64,000 bases of DNA from Plantago major (Eukaryota; Streptophyta; Magnoliopsida; Lamiales; Plantaginaceae). This document shows positions 44,655 through 58,136 of the stretch, in pieces. The stretch is from NCBI GenBank assembly GCA_026545765.1, contig JAIFAC010000121.1:109708-173707 (forward strand), written 5' to 3'. Numbering within the stretch: the stretch's first letter is position 1; every line of letters begins with the position of its first letter. The position numbers and the translations under genes are program-made. A model generated the notes under the pieces. The model was not told the origin of the DNA and did no database searches. It was given only the letters and a program-made list of their open reading frames with translations.

Positions 44655-46430
44655 ATGTCTCTGAGTGACGCACCCGTTCTGAAGCCAGAAAACTACGAGA
44701 AATGGAAGAACAACATGATGCTCCATCTGGAGGCCATTAGTGACGAGATGATCTATGTCATCAATGAAGGGCCTATCAAAATCAGACAACTCAAACAAGT
44801 TACTGAGGTGTCTGATGGAAGAAAAGCCTCAGACAAGGAAGATGGAAGCGAGGATATGGCTGCTAGTGATAGTGGTCATGTTGCTCGTGGAAGCATTATG
44901 TATGAAGACAAGCCAAGAGAGCTCTGGACATCTGAAGATGCCAAGAGACACAGATTGGATGGTCAAGCTCGTAATGTCATCATCGATAGACACTGAGCAC
45001 ATACAAAGGTAAACTGTGGGTGCTAAACGAAAAGTTTCGGCAACTAATTGAAGAAATCTGCTTTAACCGAGAAAACCAAAGAAAACAAGTTCAAGTTCTT
45101 ATATTGAAGTTCCAAAACTTCAAACAAGGTCCCACCGAAACTCGAAGAACTTTATTTCGTGTTTACTACACTTATGAGTGATATGGTCGCACTTGGTGAA
45201 AGTAGATACTCCCACTAGAAAAGATTAAGACTATCGTCAAGTCTCAATCACAACCTGGAGCACACTAAGTTCTTTACAAGGGATGCCAAATATTACTCTA
45301 GTAGAGCTCTTCTCTCATCTTGCTACTAGAGACTATGAGACAACTCAGAGAACAAACAATTAAAAGTTGCAAAGTGTTGCTCTAGTTTCTCAAGGTTCTT
45401 CGAAAAGAAGGATACCAAAGATGCATTTGAAGAAAATGCTCTTGCACTAAGACACATGAAGAAATTGTAGAGTCAAGAGATTGAGAGAAGAAAAGCTAAA
45501 GAAAAGTCGAAAAGGCATCTTCGCCCAAACTATCATCAAGACAAGAACATATAAATGAACAACTCTCTAACACCCCATTCAAGAAGGTCTTAGTAATCAA
45601 GTCGCAGAATAGGAAATGATATCCCGCTTTTGCCAAAAAGCCCGGTCACTTCAAGAGAGATTGTCCCGCTTAAATAAGCTCAAGACAGTGACAAGAAGGA
45701 CAAGAAATTTCAAGAGAAATCAAAGGGCCTTATCGACCAAGAAGGAAGAAGATTCAAATTCAACTTGATGCTCTAGACATTGAGATGTATTCAAGATGGA
45801 GATTCAGATGACTCAAACCTACCATCACCGTAATTGTGTGGAATCACCCACGATGTAATCGACTTCGCCTTAAGAAGAATGAAATGTGTGGAGTTGCCGA
45901 GATTGTCGGGTCCACATCTCCCATTGAAATGTGTCTTATGGCCGATGAGGTAACTAATAATTCACAATTTCAGACTATGAGAGTGATGATGGAATTGAGG
46001 ATCCTGAGTTGGTCAAGAATGAATTGATCATATGAGAAAGAATTTCTCGAAGCAAAATCCAAAACCGTAATTCTAGAGGAAAGCAAAGAAACTCTTGAAA
46101 AGAGGTTTCGAGCTAACTAGAGTATCGAGAACAAGAACGCTCAAATAGCCTTTCCGAAGCTCGATATCCGAGAATGAAAATTTCACAAACTAGCCTTCGA
46201 TGAACTTAATAAGAAAATGATGAAGCCGCTTCTCGAGAATGAAGAACTCGTAAAGAAAGAGCTATCCTTCCAATCTTATGCAAAGGCTAGTGACACTCTC
46301 ACCGAGGTTCAATCCTATCTAAGAGATCCCTCCGAGAAAGGTGGACTTTGACTTGATGAACAATCGAGTAATTCATCTCCTCCCAAGAAGAGTGATGAAA
46401 GGTCGACCTTGTAAAAGTCAAGAATGGTTC
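44655..46430 (+). pseudogene. C2 Gag region
   Basis: The start ATG (MSLSDAPVLKPENYEKWKNN) is followed by 114 open codons, the best-preserved Gag N-terminus of the family. A copia Gag of the UBN2/DUF4219 type is likely. Later the frame collapses. The zinc knuckle near 45622-45670 reads KKPGHFKRDC with both N-terminal cysteines lost. Coiled-coil pieces (NEELVKK-like) lie near 46200-46330. Confidence 0.82.
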
Positions 46431-48840
46431 TTCAACCACCTATAGCATTGGTCGAAGCTAGGTAGTTGACAAAGGAAAAGGAGTAGCAACCCACTTTGAA
46501 AGAACAACAAGTTCACAAGAAACTTGTGGATAAGGTTTCAAAAGAAACACAACCTCGATATGCAACCATCCACATTGCTACATTACTAGGAAAGGAAGAA
46601 TTGTCGAATAGGCAAATTCTCACTGCAAGCCATTTTATGAAAATAAAGATGGTGCGTAAACTAGTAAGGCTTCTAAAGAACGATTCGTAAAGCCAAAGGT
46701 GTTCAAATGGCATCGCTATCGTGGTATTGGAAAAGTTCTTCAAACAATATAAGGAAGGACAAGAACAATGGCGCAAGGTCGATATCGCACGAGTAACAGA
46801 TGTATGGAAGAAATCTCAAGCCAATCGAAAACGGAATGCCGAGCTAGAAGGAACTCGTCGAAAGGCTAAGTTTTCAAAAGCAACCCCGTAAACCTGTGGT
46901 CCGTAAAGCACCAAAGGAACACCTAGAAACACCCCAAGAAGGAAAATTGAGATCAAAATTACCGATTTTATCAGATCTCCTTCGATCAAGTTAGACAAAA
47001 ACAAACTCCCAAGAAATTCACTAAAATGTGGATTCCTACCGAAGAATGTTTAGTCTAAATGGTTCTATCTCTCAAGCAAGAACCTAACTCCTGCTTCGCT
47101 TTGTGCGTAACGCCTCGACTAAGGCTCAATGGCTATTTGATAATGGATGGAAAGCACATGACAGAGACAAAGCAACCGTCAACTACAAAGCTTGCAACAA
47201 TGGACCGTATATCGATTTGGTCGAGGAGAATTAAATCCTCTCTCGATTCGCAACGCTAAATTAGGATCATTAACAATCACCGACGACATATGTTAAAGGT
47301 TTGAAATATAATCTATTTAGCATGAGCCGCTTATGCAAGGGATTCACTGTGAAATTCAAAGCAAAATATTGCAAACTTATAGACAATAAGTCAAAGCAGC
47401 ATACCTTTGGTTCAAGGAAAGGAAGTCTTTATGTTGCCGATTGGGCATCCGACACAATCAAGAATGTCTCATGGTGAGTCAATTAGGTCACGTAAGAGCA
47501 CCGTTATGGCACAAAAGATCGAGTCACTAATTTCAAAACTCAACAAACTTGCTAAGAAAGAGTCAGGTCGCCTTCCCAAAACATCTTTCGATTGATGGTA
47601 TCTGCTCGCCGATGGGGAAACAATCCAAAATCTCTTTCAAGTCCAAAACAAGACACTCTAAAGTTAGACCACGCAACTATTACACATGGATCTTTTGAAT
47701 CATCTCAGAATTAGTTATGCAGAAAGAAGTATGGTCGTTGTTGTAGATGACTTCAAGATTCACTGGGTTGTCTTTCTAAAGCACAACTGATGCTAGGGTG
47801 GAGATACCAAACTTGTCAATAAGCTTGAAGTCATGAAAATGACAAAGTATCTCAAGAATCGTAATGCACTATGGTAATCGAGTTTGTCAACCAAGACATA
47901 AAGGAGTTTTGTACCAAAGAAAGGTATACAACACCAACTTCTCTCAGAAGAACACCACAACAAAATGGTGTTGCGTAAAGGAAAAATAGAACCCTTAAAG
48001 AAGCAAAGAAGGACAATGCTAATGACATCAAATAAGTGAAGTTTATCGGGTTGAAGTCGAACACAAAGATGCTACACTCGTAACATATGTTTGATAAACA
48101 AACACCATGACAAGACCCCATATGAACTCTTGGTTGGTAGACCCCTAATATCAAACATCCGAAAGTATTCGTTGTACATGTTTTGTTCTTAACAATGGAA
48201 AAGAGTATCTAAGAACATTTCAACCAAAGGCGTATGAAGGTGTGTTTCTGGTTATTCTTTGAATAGCAAAGCATACGTAGTTTACAACAAAAGAACAAAG
48301 AAGATTGAAGAATTAGTTCATGTTGTACTCTATGGAAGCAAGAAAACACCCTTGCCGATGAACTCGTAAAAGTTCAAGGAACTAATGATAAAGGATTCAA
48401 GAAGAACCCTCGTAAAGGAAAAACATCATCAGGAAAGAGAGGATGACTCGACGAAGAAAAGCATGAAATGCCTAGTAACAACCAGATGATTCTCAGACAT
48501 GATGAATAATTTCCTATGAGAATTCCAGAAATGGAAACTCAAGATGTTCATCAGAGAGCCAACTCTGGAAATCACCTCTCTGATAAGCATGTCCCAAAAT
48601 GCTCTCACACCGAAAGCAAGTGTCGACATTCACCGCTTCTTCCGAGGTGCAAATGTCACAGACATCAAGAAGTATCCAAATATAATCATAGTGATTCACA
48701 TTCAAATCACATAGATGTCAATTCTACTAGCCCTAAACCCATGATGAGATGGATCAAGGATCATCTCAAAAGATGTGATTGGACCAATCAATCAAGATGT
48801 TAGACTAGGAGAGCAATAGTCGAAAATGCTAATTCTCTCT
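46431..48840 (+). pseudogene. C2 protease and integrase region
   Basis: The protease triad reads FDNGW near 47131 where C1 has FDSGC, so the D-S-G motif is lost. GAG-pre-integrase pieces lie at 47250-47470 (YNLFSM, LMQG-like). Integrase pieces lie near 47540-48200 (GLPKTSF, TPYELLV). The region is collinear with C1 22021-24373 throughout. No frame longer than about 100 codons survives. Confidence 0.8.
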
Positions 48841-49800
48841 TTCGATGTTTTATCTCAAACATCAACCAAAAACTATAGAAGAAGCATTAAGAGACCAAGA
48901 CCGGATCTCAACAATGCAAGAAGAGTTCGATCTTTGAAAGAAACAAAGTCCGAAACTAGTTCCATTTGTAGAAGGAATATCCGTGATTGGAACTAAGTGG
49001 GTTTTCGTAAACAAGATGAATGAATCGTGAAATAACCGTAAACAAAGCAAGGTTGGTCGCCAAGGATTCACCTGCATCAAGGTTTAGATTTTGATGAATC
49101 ATATGCACCATTGCCGATTGATTTAATAAGACTCTTTCCGCCTGCAGCTCATAAATACTTTAAAGTTTATCAGATGGATGTCAAAAGTGCATTCTTGAAT
49201 GGTGAACTTGCTGAGGAAGTCTATGTTGAGCAACCACCTGGCTTTGAAGTTTCCCCAGAAAGTAGAATGGTCTATAAGCTACGTAAAGCTCTTTACTGGA
49301 TCAAACAGCTCCAAGAGCATGGTATGACACTTTGGCCAAATACCTTCCGAAAGTGGTTTCAAGAAAGGTGAAGTTGATAAAACTTTATTCACTTTAAATC
49401 ATGATGGGAAACTACTCTTAGTTCAAGTATATGTTGATGACATCATATTTGGATATAAGGACAAGCAACTTTGTGATGACTTTGCAAATCTCATGAAAAG
49501 TAAATTTGAGATGAGCATGATGGGAGAATTGAACTAGTTCCTAGGATTGCAAGTCAAGCAACTCAATGATGGAATATTCATTAGTCGATAAAGTATGCAA
49601 AAGACATGCTCACAAAGTTCAATCTTAAGCCTTCCTAAAAGAATGCTAAGATACCTATGAGCATAGGAACCAAGATGACCTATACTAAATCGATAAGAGT
49701 GTTGATGAACTCAAGTATAGGAAATTGATAGGTTCACTACTTTACCCATCGCAAGGCACTGATATTCAATATGCGCTGAGTGTGTGCTAGATTTCAAACA
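48841..49800 (+). pseudogene. C2 copia reverse transcriptase
   Basis: [19 protein letters not shown] is open at 49161-49217, and VYVDDIIFGYKDKQLCDDF near 49427-49485 keeps the consensus YVDD box. A TAG follows GELN near 49536, and shifts occur near 48930, 49030 and 49340. RVT_2 family. Confidence 0.87.
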
Positions 49801-50395
49801 AATCCAATGCAATCACACTACAACACCGCTATGAAAATATTAAAGTATGTGAAGGTACACTAGATGTAGGTTGTGGTATCCTAAAGAAAGTGGATTGAGT
49901 TTGGTTGGTTACTCAGATGCTGATTATGCTGGATCAATGCTTGATAGGAAAAGTACCTCAGGAACTTGTCAGTTTCTGGGAACTAGACTTATCTCATGGT
50001 TTAGCAAGAAACAAAACTCAATTGCAACTTCTACCACAGAGGCTGAATATATTGCCGTTGTTGTGCAACACAAATTCGTGGATTCAACAACAACTCGTAG
50101 ACTATGGACTCAATGAAGAGAAACTCCCATTTTCTCGTGATAACACAAGTGCTATTGCAATAACAGTAACCCTAAGTTCTTTGCCAGAACAAAGCACATT
50201 GATGTTATACACCACTTCATCAGAGACCATGTTGAGAAAGGCAATATAGAGATACTCAAGATTGGCACAGAAGACCAACTTGCAGATATCTTCACCAAGC
50301 CCTTACAAGAAAGCCGGTTCTTGACTTTGAGAAACAATCTTGGATTAATGGAGTTACCTAAGGACTGAAAAATTGTCCTGAATCTCTAAAGTCTG
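49801..50395 (+). pseudogene. C2 copia RNase H and end of pol
   Basis: ESGLSLVGYSDADYAGSML and FLGTRLISWFSKKQNSIATS form an open stretch at 49871-50040, better kept than in C1. Later pieces include HIDVIHHFIRDHVEKG and LADIFTKPLQESRF. The stop after pol is near 50395. Confidence 0.86.
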
Positions 50396-51289
50396 AGTAA
50401 GTGAGGTAGAAAAGAAGTAGGCCTCTGAGAACAGGTTCTCAGAAAGCCAAGTTGAAAAGAAGTGATGCAAAGGCATCTGAGTAGCAACATTCAGAAAGGC
50501 AAAACATTTCTGGAACGGGTATCCAGAAAAGCAAAGGTTGGTAGACACTTAATAAGTAAATAAAGCTAGAACTTACTTACTGAGAGTGGGTCAAATACAT
50601 TCAAACAACTGAAGCTTCTGACACTTGAATTCAGAAAGCTATTTAGTCATAAAGAGAAATGGACACACAAAGCCCAAAAGGTATAAGTTCTGAAAGTCAA
50701 ACATGTACAATGTCTTGTATTTTTACCATTTTCATGATAAACAATATATAGATAAGGACTTGACACTCAGAATGATAAGCTCAAACGATTAACTGCTCCT
50801 ACCTTTACTAAGTGACACAATGAATGTAGCATATTAAAAATCCATCAAGTCGGCACATTACCATTTGTTGATTGATATAATTAAAAGATATTCAATATAA
50901 GCCCTTGATGAATAAACGTTTGATCTCAACGATTGAGATTAAAACAAAGCAAGTAATGTCTGTTGATAAATGCAGACATGGCCCACTACGCATTTAATGA
51001 AGTACAAAGGACATACCATGCCTATGCAGATGCAAAGACACGATTCATATTCAAATTGTATGTATGTATCTATGTACATTTTGTCTGCTATATATATAGG
51101 ATTTGGGCAAAGATAAACACTTTCACCAATTCAAATTTCAAACTTGCATCAAAACAAAGAAAATCTCTCAAGATTTCTCGCAAAATCCTCTCAAAACTCA
51201 ACTTCAGGCTTAGTCTTCAAAAGATAGACTAATCTCGCTATTTGTGCAAAATTCATCCGAAAAACACTCACCAAAACTCTATATAAGAG
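50396..51289 (+). promoter_or_regulatory. C2 spacer and internal promoter of the extra region
   Basis: This is collinear with C1 25992-26874, including the CTGAGAACAGGTTCTCAG palindrome near 50426, GGCCCACTACG near 50990 and a TATA box GCTATATATATAGG at 51088-51100. The leader to the ATG at 51290 is about 190 bp. Conservation of all promoter-like elements in both copies supports a real transcription start. Confidence 0.6.
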
Positions 51290-54200
51290 ATGGCACCCAA
51301 GAAGATGACCACCAAGAACCCTAAGGTCAAGATCATCTTCTCCTCACGAAAAGCAAGGAGGAAAGGAACTTAAGGTGTTGAATAAATGCCTTCGGGAAAG
51401 TTTACCCCATCGGACCGAACCCTAACCACAAAATGAATTGGGAGATTTTCTAGTAAAGAGGTATGTACCAAAAGCTATACATTCAAAACCGTAAAGGAAA
51501 CTAATATTGGGGATGTCAAGAATTCCCATATCTACAAGTTTATCTCACGCACTCCAAAGGGACTATCCACATCGGATGTACCGGAGTTCTATAACAACTC
51601 CAAAATCTTCACAAAAGTTGTGAATGATGAAGAAGAGAAATACATGCGCATCAAGTCCAAGGATAAGAAATTGTTCTAGATCGCAAGACTTTCGCAAGAT
51701 ATTCCGATTGAAAATCGAGGAACATTTGAAGACATCAACATCAAGGACGCCCATGATTCAAGGCCAAAGAGCTATTTGAAGCAATCCATAGAAAATGCAA
51801 AGGTCGCCAGAGACTTTGTTCGAAGCCATCGAATTCAGTCATCTCCGTAAACACTGAGTACTTTAGTTTTATTCGTCCGCTGCTTGATGGCAACAAAGGA
51901 GGAGTAGACCAGATAAGCATGGAGAGATGGATGATGATGCATCTTCTGAACAAGAAGCATGAAACCCACTTCAATTGGGGGAAGTACGCCTTCAACAAAT
52001 TCCTTGGATATATTGAGGAATTTGAGCCCAAAATCATCAATGGCCTTGCTGAGCCAAAGGCCAATATGCACTTTGGTCTCAGAATCTGTTACATTCTAGA
52101 AACAATGGGAATTACTCTCAGAGAGAGGCAGGAAATCCCAGTCACCAACTCCCTTTTCAGACACGCCTTTGAAGAAAAGCAGAAACTTGCTGCTGAGAAC
52201 GCACTCAGAAAGGCAGAAGAAGAAGAAACTGCACAGCAAGGTGAGGAGGTCTCTGAGCAAGCTCAAGCTAAACCTCCAGTTGCCAAGAGAAAGAGGACTC
52301 AAAGCAAAAGAGCCTCCAAGTCCCTAAGCATACAAGAGGCACAACCTACTGGAGACAAGGTCTCATAAGATGTCGACGCCTGTAAAGGCAACCTGAATGC
52401 CCCAAAAATCCCGAACTGTAATGCTCCGTAACTCTCCGTAGATGATAGAAATATCATAGACGGTTCGCACCAACACGTAATAGTGATTCTCGAGGATGAT
52501 GAAGTACTTGAAAAGTACTCAAAAGATTCAAGTATGAAACCCATGGAGGAGCATCAAGCTCAAATTCTTCAGAAGACAAGAGCCCTCCGCCAAGCAGGAA
52601 GAAGAAGGCCCGGGTGAGGAAGATAGAATGTCGAAGATCCCGACATTGCTTCCACATTCACAATGCCAAGACTTAATATTGTCAAGAAAACCCCGTTTCA
52701 ACAGTTCCTCAACCTTCCGAGAGAGCTCAACTCGAAAGGGATCAAACCGAGATGGAGACTCGTAATGATACCGCAGAGGAGAACAATAATGAGCACAGAG
52801 ACTGTGGAATCACCACAAGTCCAAGAGATCAATGATCACCGACCTATTCAGTAACAAAGATAGTTTGTATCTAACATGTCAACATAAGTGCATGTTAACT
52901 TGTTACTCATAAGTCATTTGTTACAGCCAACATGGAGACACACTTTCGGGGAAGAAAACTGCCCACCCCTTGAATCAAGAAGAGGTTCCTCCAACCTCGT
53001 AACATCAAGAAGAGCCCAGACTACGTGTAGTGAAGTTATCTCCAACAAGAAATAACTAACTAAAATGCTCTTATCTTATGTTCTAATATTCTTAATGTCT
53101 CTTCAGTCTAACTGAGGAAGTAGTGGTGGTGGAACCAACACCCCCAAAACCTAGAGATTCCAGAGTCAAAAGCTCGAGGAAGTATTTACCGAGCCTTCAC
53201 GAGAAGGTAAGTAATCGCATAGTCTTCTTCAAAGAATGCTCGAAAACCCACTACTAAACCTTTTATGTTTGTTCTTACAGTGCTCACCAAGGACAATTGA
53301 TGAAGAAACCACAGTTATCTCTTCCAAAAGAAACTAAAACTATCGAATAAGCAAAGATTCCAGAAAGGTGCGTAAACCCCAAGGTTTCGAAAGAACATGC
53401 TACCGAGCTTCCTCACTGGAAGTAAGTGAAGTCTCGTAGCACTTTTCCACCTATCTTTTCTCATAATGCTTCTAAACATATTTGATTTTAATTCGTGCTC
53501 AAGCAGAAAGAAAGGTTGATGAGGATCAGACTTCTCCTCACAACAAGGTATCTGAGGCCTCCGTGCCCAAGCAAGCAAAAATCCAAGCAGATGAGCCTAG
53601 TGTTTCTACATAGGTATGCTCAGAAAGCTTACTTTTGTACAGACACTAACACAAGTGGTTTGAACAAAACTAACTTGAACACCTTCTTTCGCTCAAAGTC
53701 TAGTGCTAGTTGATTTACTCAAGGCTTTCCGTAGCACACTTTAAAGAAACATCTCAAGTGCTTTCATAATGGCGTAAACTCGTAAAGGTCGACCTTTCAA
53801 AATTAGCCAGAGTAATCGACGTCCCAGAAAAGAGAGAAATCGCCTTCAATCTGGAAGATTATATCCATGCATTGCTCCCAACAGAGTCCTACTCATTTGC
53901 CACCCTGATGCATGAAGACTTCATTCATGAAGTAGCACAAAGACTTATAGCAGATTTCAAGTCTGCGGATGCTCAAACCCAAGAGCAGATGGTTACCCAT
54001 CCTGCCTTGCCCAACAAGCTCACTACTTATCCTCACGAACAAGAAGAAATTAATGGGAGGATGATTACATTCCCAAATGTGATCAACCTGGTTTCAGAAG
54101 ATGACGAGGAGATGGACGAAAATGATTTTCAAGAACCTCCCTCAGAGCATCCAAACCAAGAAGCAAAGCATAGAGTGATGATGATTATGATCAGAATGAT

Positions 54201-56390
54201 GATCCCCAACCCGACAAGGCGGATTCGTAAAGCTAGCAAAGGAAGTGGAGAAAAGGCTACCCTCAAATGCTCAGAAAGCTCCATCATCATCACCTCCCAA
54301 GTCTCATCAAGATACCCAACAGGCTGAACACAATGATGCCATAGAAGAAATTTCAGCCGCTGAGTTTAGGATTGAACAACTCAGAAAGGTATTGAAAGAA
54401 GAGGAGAGAATCAACATTGAGACTCAAGCTCTTGTTGATGAAAAGGAAGCCAAAATCAAGAAGCTCGAAGAAGCTAATGCCAAGGAATTCGTGACTCCTA
54501 GATGAGCAAAGAAATTTGAAAATCCCATTGTTGTCACAAATTACCGAGATAGATGCAATGGATGACAATGATGATGAAGAGCATGATGTCAAACGCATCG
54601 TAAAGACCTTCTACATCTTCTCATAAGACCAAAGACACTTGATGGAAAATAGAAGAAGATTGTCAATCAAGCAAACAATCCAAGAAAAGGATTATGATAG
54701 TGATGTCAAAACACAACTTGATTATCAAGGTAAGATGAGAGACTTGTCACTCAAAGACAAAAGAGCCCTACTTGCTCCTCATATACTCTCTCGCACTAAG
54801 TAGTTCAAGAAGTGAAGAGCACTGCAAGGAATAGTGTCTTTTAGAGCTCGTAAATACACTAGTTGCCCAAGATACGTATGCTAAAATCCATCCCTAAGAG
54901 ATGAAGCCATCGGCCGCTTTACTCAACAGAGCAACCAAAGATAGCTCTCTCTCGAAGACCTAGGTTGGTCGTGATGAGGATTGTAACAATGCTAATGCAA
55001 GATTGAATGAAGCCACCATGTCGTTTCAAGAAGCTAACGCCGCCCTAAGACCACTTGAAGAGCTCAATGTAAAGGAGCAGAACCGTTAAGGTAACACGTA
55101 GTCAAGAAAGAACTTCAAGAACTAGTCAGGTGCACAACAATCACCAAAAACTTTGAAACTCTCTCAAGCTTATGTTATCACGAGTCACTATTCATGACTA
55201 AGGGGAAGAAGAGATGCCTCGAAAGGCAGAGGAAGAAAAGAAAACAATCAATTCTCCCTCCTCAAGTCAACTTGTCATTAAAAACACCACCGAGACACCT
55301 TGTCAAGAAGTTGTTCCAGATCAACCACCGTAATGGCCGAGAAGTATGATAACTAGGGGAACCAAGTCCCTTAGGATCTCGGGATGGGAACAACCGCATA
55401 ATCTCAAGAAGGAGAAGACCAAGAAGAAGCAGAGGTAATAGGTCAAGAAAGTCGCAAGTCTCCAATTTTGGACTTCAATGATGATGAGGATGAATCTACG
55501 TATGAACATCCACTTCACAAGAAAAGAAGACAAGCAACTACTTCACAACCTCCTCGGCAAAGAAGACCTTTAGCACGTAACCCCTTCGAAATACCAAGTC
55601 ATTACAAGGAACATCCACCAAAGACAAATTTCAAGGTGAAGAAAGGGTTAGAGGATCTCTCGATGAAGGCCACCAAATGTAAAAGCAAGAAGGGATTTCA
55701 GCATGTAATAAACAATGAAACACATCAAGAAAGGCCAACTGATGTCCACATTGATTATATGAAGACTAGTAATGAAGAATCTTCATATAGGTGCATTCTG
55801 AACAAGCGAGGGTATTGGATTCTGGAACTACAACACCTACTTGTCAATGATAAGTTTCCAACTCCCATCCTCAACCAGATCCTGAAATGGAGAGAAGGCA
55901 AGCCAGAATCGCTAAAACATGAGCACCTTCATGCCTGGCTAATCTTTGAAGTAGAAAAGAGGAATGAAGCCAAAAAGATGGATCTTTCTTTTCCGCCCTA
56001 CCCAAAACCCGATGATGTACACAAGGTAAGAAAACCGGATGGTAGCTACAAGAGAAGAACAAACTAGGTGTTTCAACCTATGAGTCATTCTATATGACAT
56101 CGATGAATACCTAGGTGATATACACTATCCGAAGAAATATACAAGTATTTCAACCTATCTCACCGCAAGTATCATGCCCGGTCTCGGGAAAGTACTGGTC
56201 AAACACTTTCATGAAGAATCACAAACTGCAAGAGTTACCATGAAATATGTGACTTATCCGTAAAGACAGAGCTCTCGTCAAGGATTCTTTATGACTATGT
56301 TCAAGAATGCAAAGTGGATGATCATGTCACCGATCCAGAAGGTGTCAAGAACTTGAGGTATCTAAACCCAAGTCATGCTTCAAGACTTGA
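51290..56390 (+). CDS. C2 extra multi-exon region downstream of pol
   Basis: It has the same start (MAPKKMTTKNPKV) and C-terminal region (VDDHV) as C1. The globular N-terminal part is open at 51919-52368 (MERWMMMHLLNKKHETHFNW) with a basic Ala/Gln-rich tail absent or scrambled in C1 after 27795. Introns are visible at 52851-52926 and 53207-53280, and donors GTAAGT at 53422 and GTATGC near 53612. Two acceptors are altered at CAG (near 53500 and 53690). The acidic and coiled-coil part is at about 53830-54500, and the C-terminal region is open for 199 codons at 55468-56067 (YRCILNKRGYWILELQHLL). Function is unknown. Confidence 0.6.
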
Positions 56391-56743
56391 AGACTAGTAA
56401 CATTAGAATACTCTCTTAGAGCTTCGACTCTCATGTGTTCTAATTTACTTAGTATGTTTTATTACTTTTGTAATCTTGCCGATTGTTTCTAAAATTCTCT
56501 ATATGTAAAAGTTGCATCTCTTCTCGAACTGCATCTATCTCAAGATCATACTCTATACATTTTACTAGATGACAACTTATCAAGAAAGATCACTTCTTGT
56601 GATTTGGTTGATGTTTTTCTGCACTAAATTCAACTAAAATTGAATATCATTTGAAATGATTAAGTGGTGGATTGTTTTCTCCGTGATTACAATTTTGTAA
56701 TAGGACTCAAAGATAGTCATGGATGAATGATCAAAAGGGAATT
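56391..56743 (+). other. C2 3' untranslated stretch and polypurine tract
   Basis: T-rich and stop-rich like C1 32077-32435. It ends with AAAAGGGAATT just before the LTR start TGTTAGA at 56744. Confidence 0.72.
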
Positions 56744-58131
56744 TGTTAGATCTCATAGTATTTTGATCACTCATCACATGTTCTTATCTTAGCCGTAAAG
56801 GTGATTAAGTACTCTCGTTCACTTGAACATTGTAAAAGAGGAAATCACCGAGTATGATTAGTCTAGTAAATCTTGTATTAGGATTATAGGTCTCGAGTGT
56901 AATTTTTATTTCAAGAAGACCATGAAGATCAATCCTAGTAATGGAGCTTTTCCAAGATTAGAAGACCAAGATTGCACAAGGTTTATAAAGACACAAAGGT
57001 TTAGTCTAACTCAGAAAGACTATGTCCTTAATCCTTTCTTAAGTATATTAACTTACTTTCGAAATATGATTCTGGACATATGACATCATGAGTATGGAGC
57101 ATGCAAGCCATCAGAAAGGCTCATGTATCCGCTGAGACTATAGGACAATGAATATTTATGCATTAAATGCATCGGTAAATGCCAAAAAGCAATTCTCTCA
57201 AAATGAGATAGTGACTTCTGAGTACATAGTTCAAGATATAAACGGATATAATTTGATGGAGAGCACAACGGATATAATTCAAACGCCTCTCAAATTTATC
57301 TATATATATCACACACTTAGATGCTTGAAGAACATACCTTAGAACGCTCTATCTTGCAAAATTACCATCAAGCAAAGTATTCTCTCAAGCACTCTACTAC
57401 CCTTTCTCGAAAGCTGTTTGAAGAATCACTAGTAGTTCTAAGTTGTCCCGAACCTTAACAAGAGATTGTTATTCGTGAAAGAGTTGAACTATCGATACCC
57501 TTTCAAGCTCATTCTCCGTAACGGACATCAATTACTGGGTCAAGAAGAGCGCATCGCCATCCACCTAACAAGTGTATTAAGTAGTCTCGCTCGCTTCTTT
57601 GAAAACATAACTGAAAAGTTATACGAGAAGCCTTTCTGAGAAAACCTTATAACCAACACCATCAAGGCGTGGAGTAGAGGAAGTACTTGATTTGGGAAAT
57701 CAGGGAATAACACCAAGGTTATCTGAGTAGAGGAAGTACTTAGCTCTAGGAGTCAGAATAACTGTGGGGACATTTAGTTGGAAACCATTTGTTTGAGAAT
57801 CTTAGAATAGGATTATTGTAAGGTGAACTCAATTATCTGTTTCTAGTGAATTCTAGGTCTCAAAAGACCAAGTGGATTAGTTGGAGGATTACGCCACCTC
57901 CGTGATACCACTATATTTGTTGTGTCATTTACCTTTTGTATTTACATTTCAGCAAAACACACACACACATACTTATTGTTTCTACACTTACCTATCTTAA
58001 AGTCTTCCGCGCTCTGAATTTATGTATCAGAAACCCCCCAAGTTTCTGAGAAACTGTGTTTATCGACAAAAGTTTTAAAAGACTATTCCCCCCCCCCCCT
58101 AGTCTTTTACTTGTCGTTATCTGGACCAACA
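56744..58131 (+). repeat. C2 3' LTR
   Basis: It begins TGTTAGATCTC and ends CTGGACCAACA, collinear with 43164-44537. It shares the C2-specific block (near 57140-57290) and a C-run at 58088-58100. Confidence 0.92.
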
Positions 58132-58136
58132 TGGGT
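58132..58136. repeat. C2 target-site duplication, right
   Basis: TGGGT, 4 of 5 identical to CGGGT at 43159-43163. Confidence 0.75.

Larger units (their letters stand above)
43164..58131 (+). mobile_element. C2: complete 15.0-kb Sirevirus-like Ty1/copia element
   Basis: It is the same family, layout and length as C1: LTRs 43164-44537 and 56744-58131, PBS, gag, protease, integrase, RT, RNase H, spacer with internal TATA box, extra multi-exon region, PPT, 3' LTR. It lies in G2 integrase. Coding parts are more eroded than C1 in gag to integrase but clearer in parts of the extra region (51919-52368, 55468-56067). It inserted after G2, and probably independently of C1. Confidence 0.92.

Noticed and set aside
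18755..58131. Cytosine deamination or RIP-like mutation as the cause of frame damage
   Set aside because: The main changes are T to C at CTG and AG to GT at CAGAA, not C to T. Deamination may add a few TAG stops (for example 60690) but not the overall pattern.
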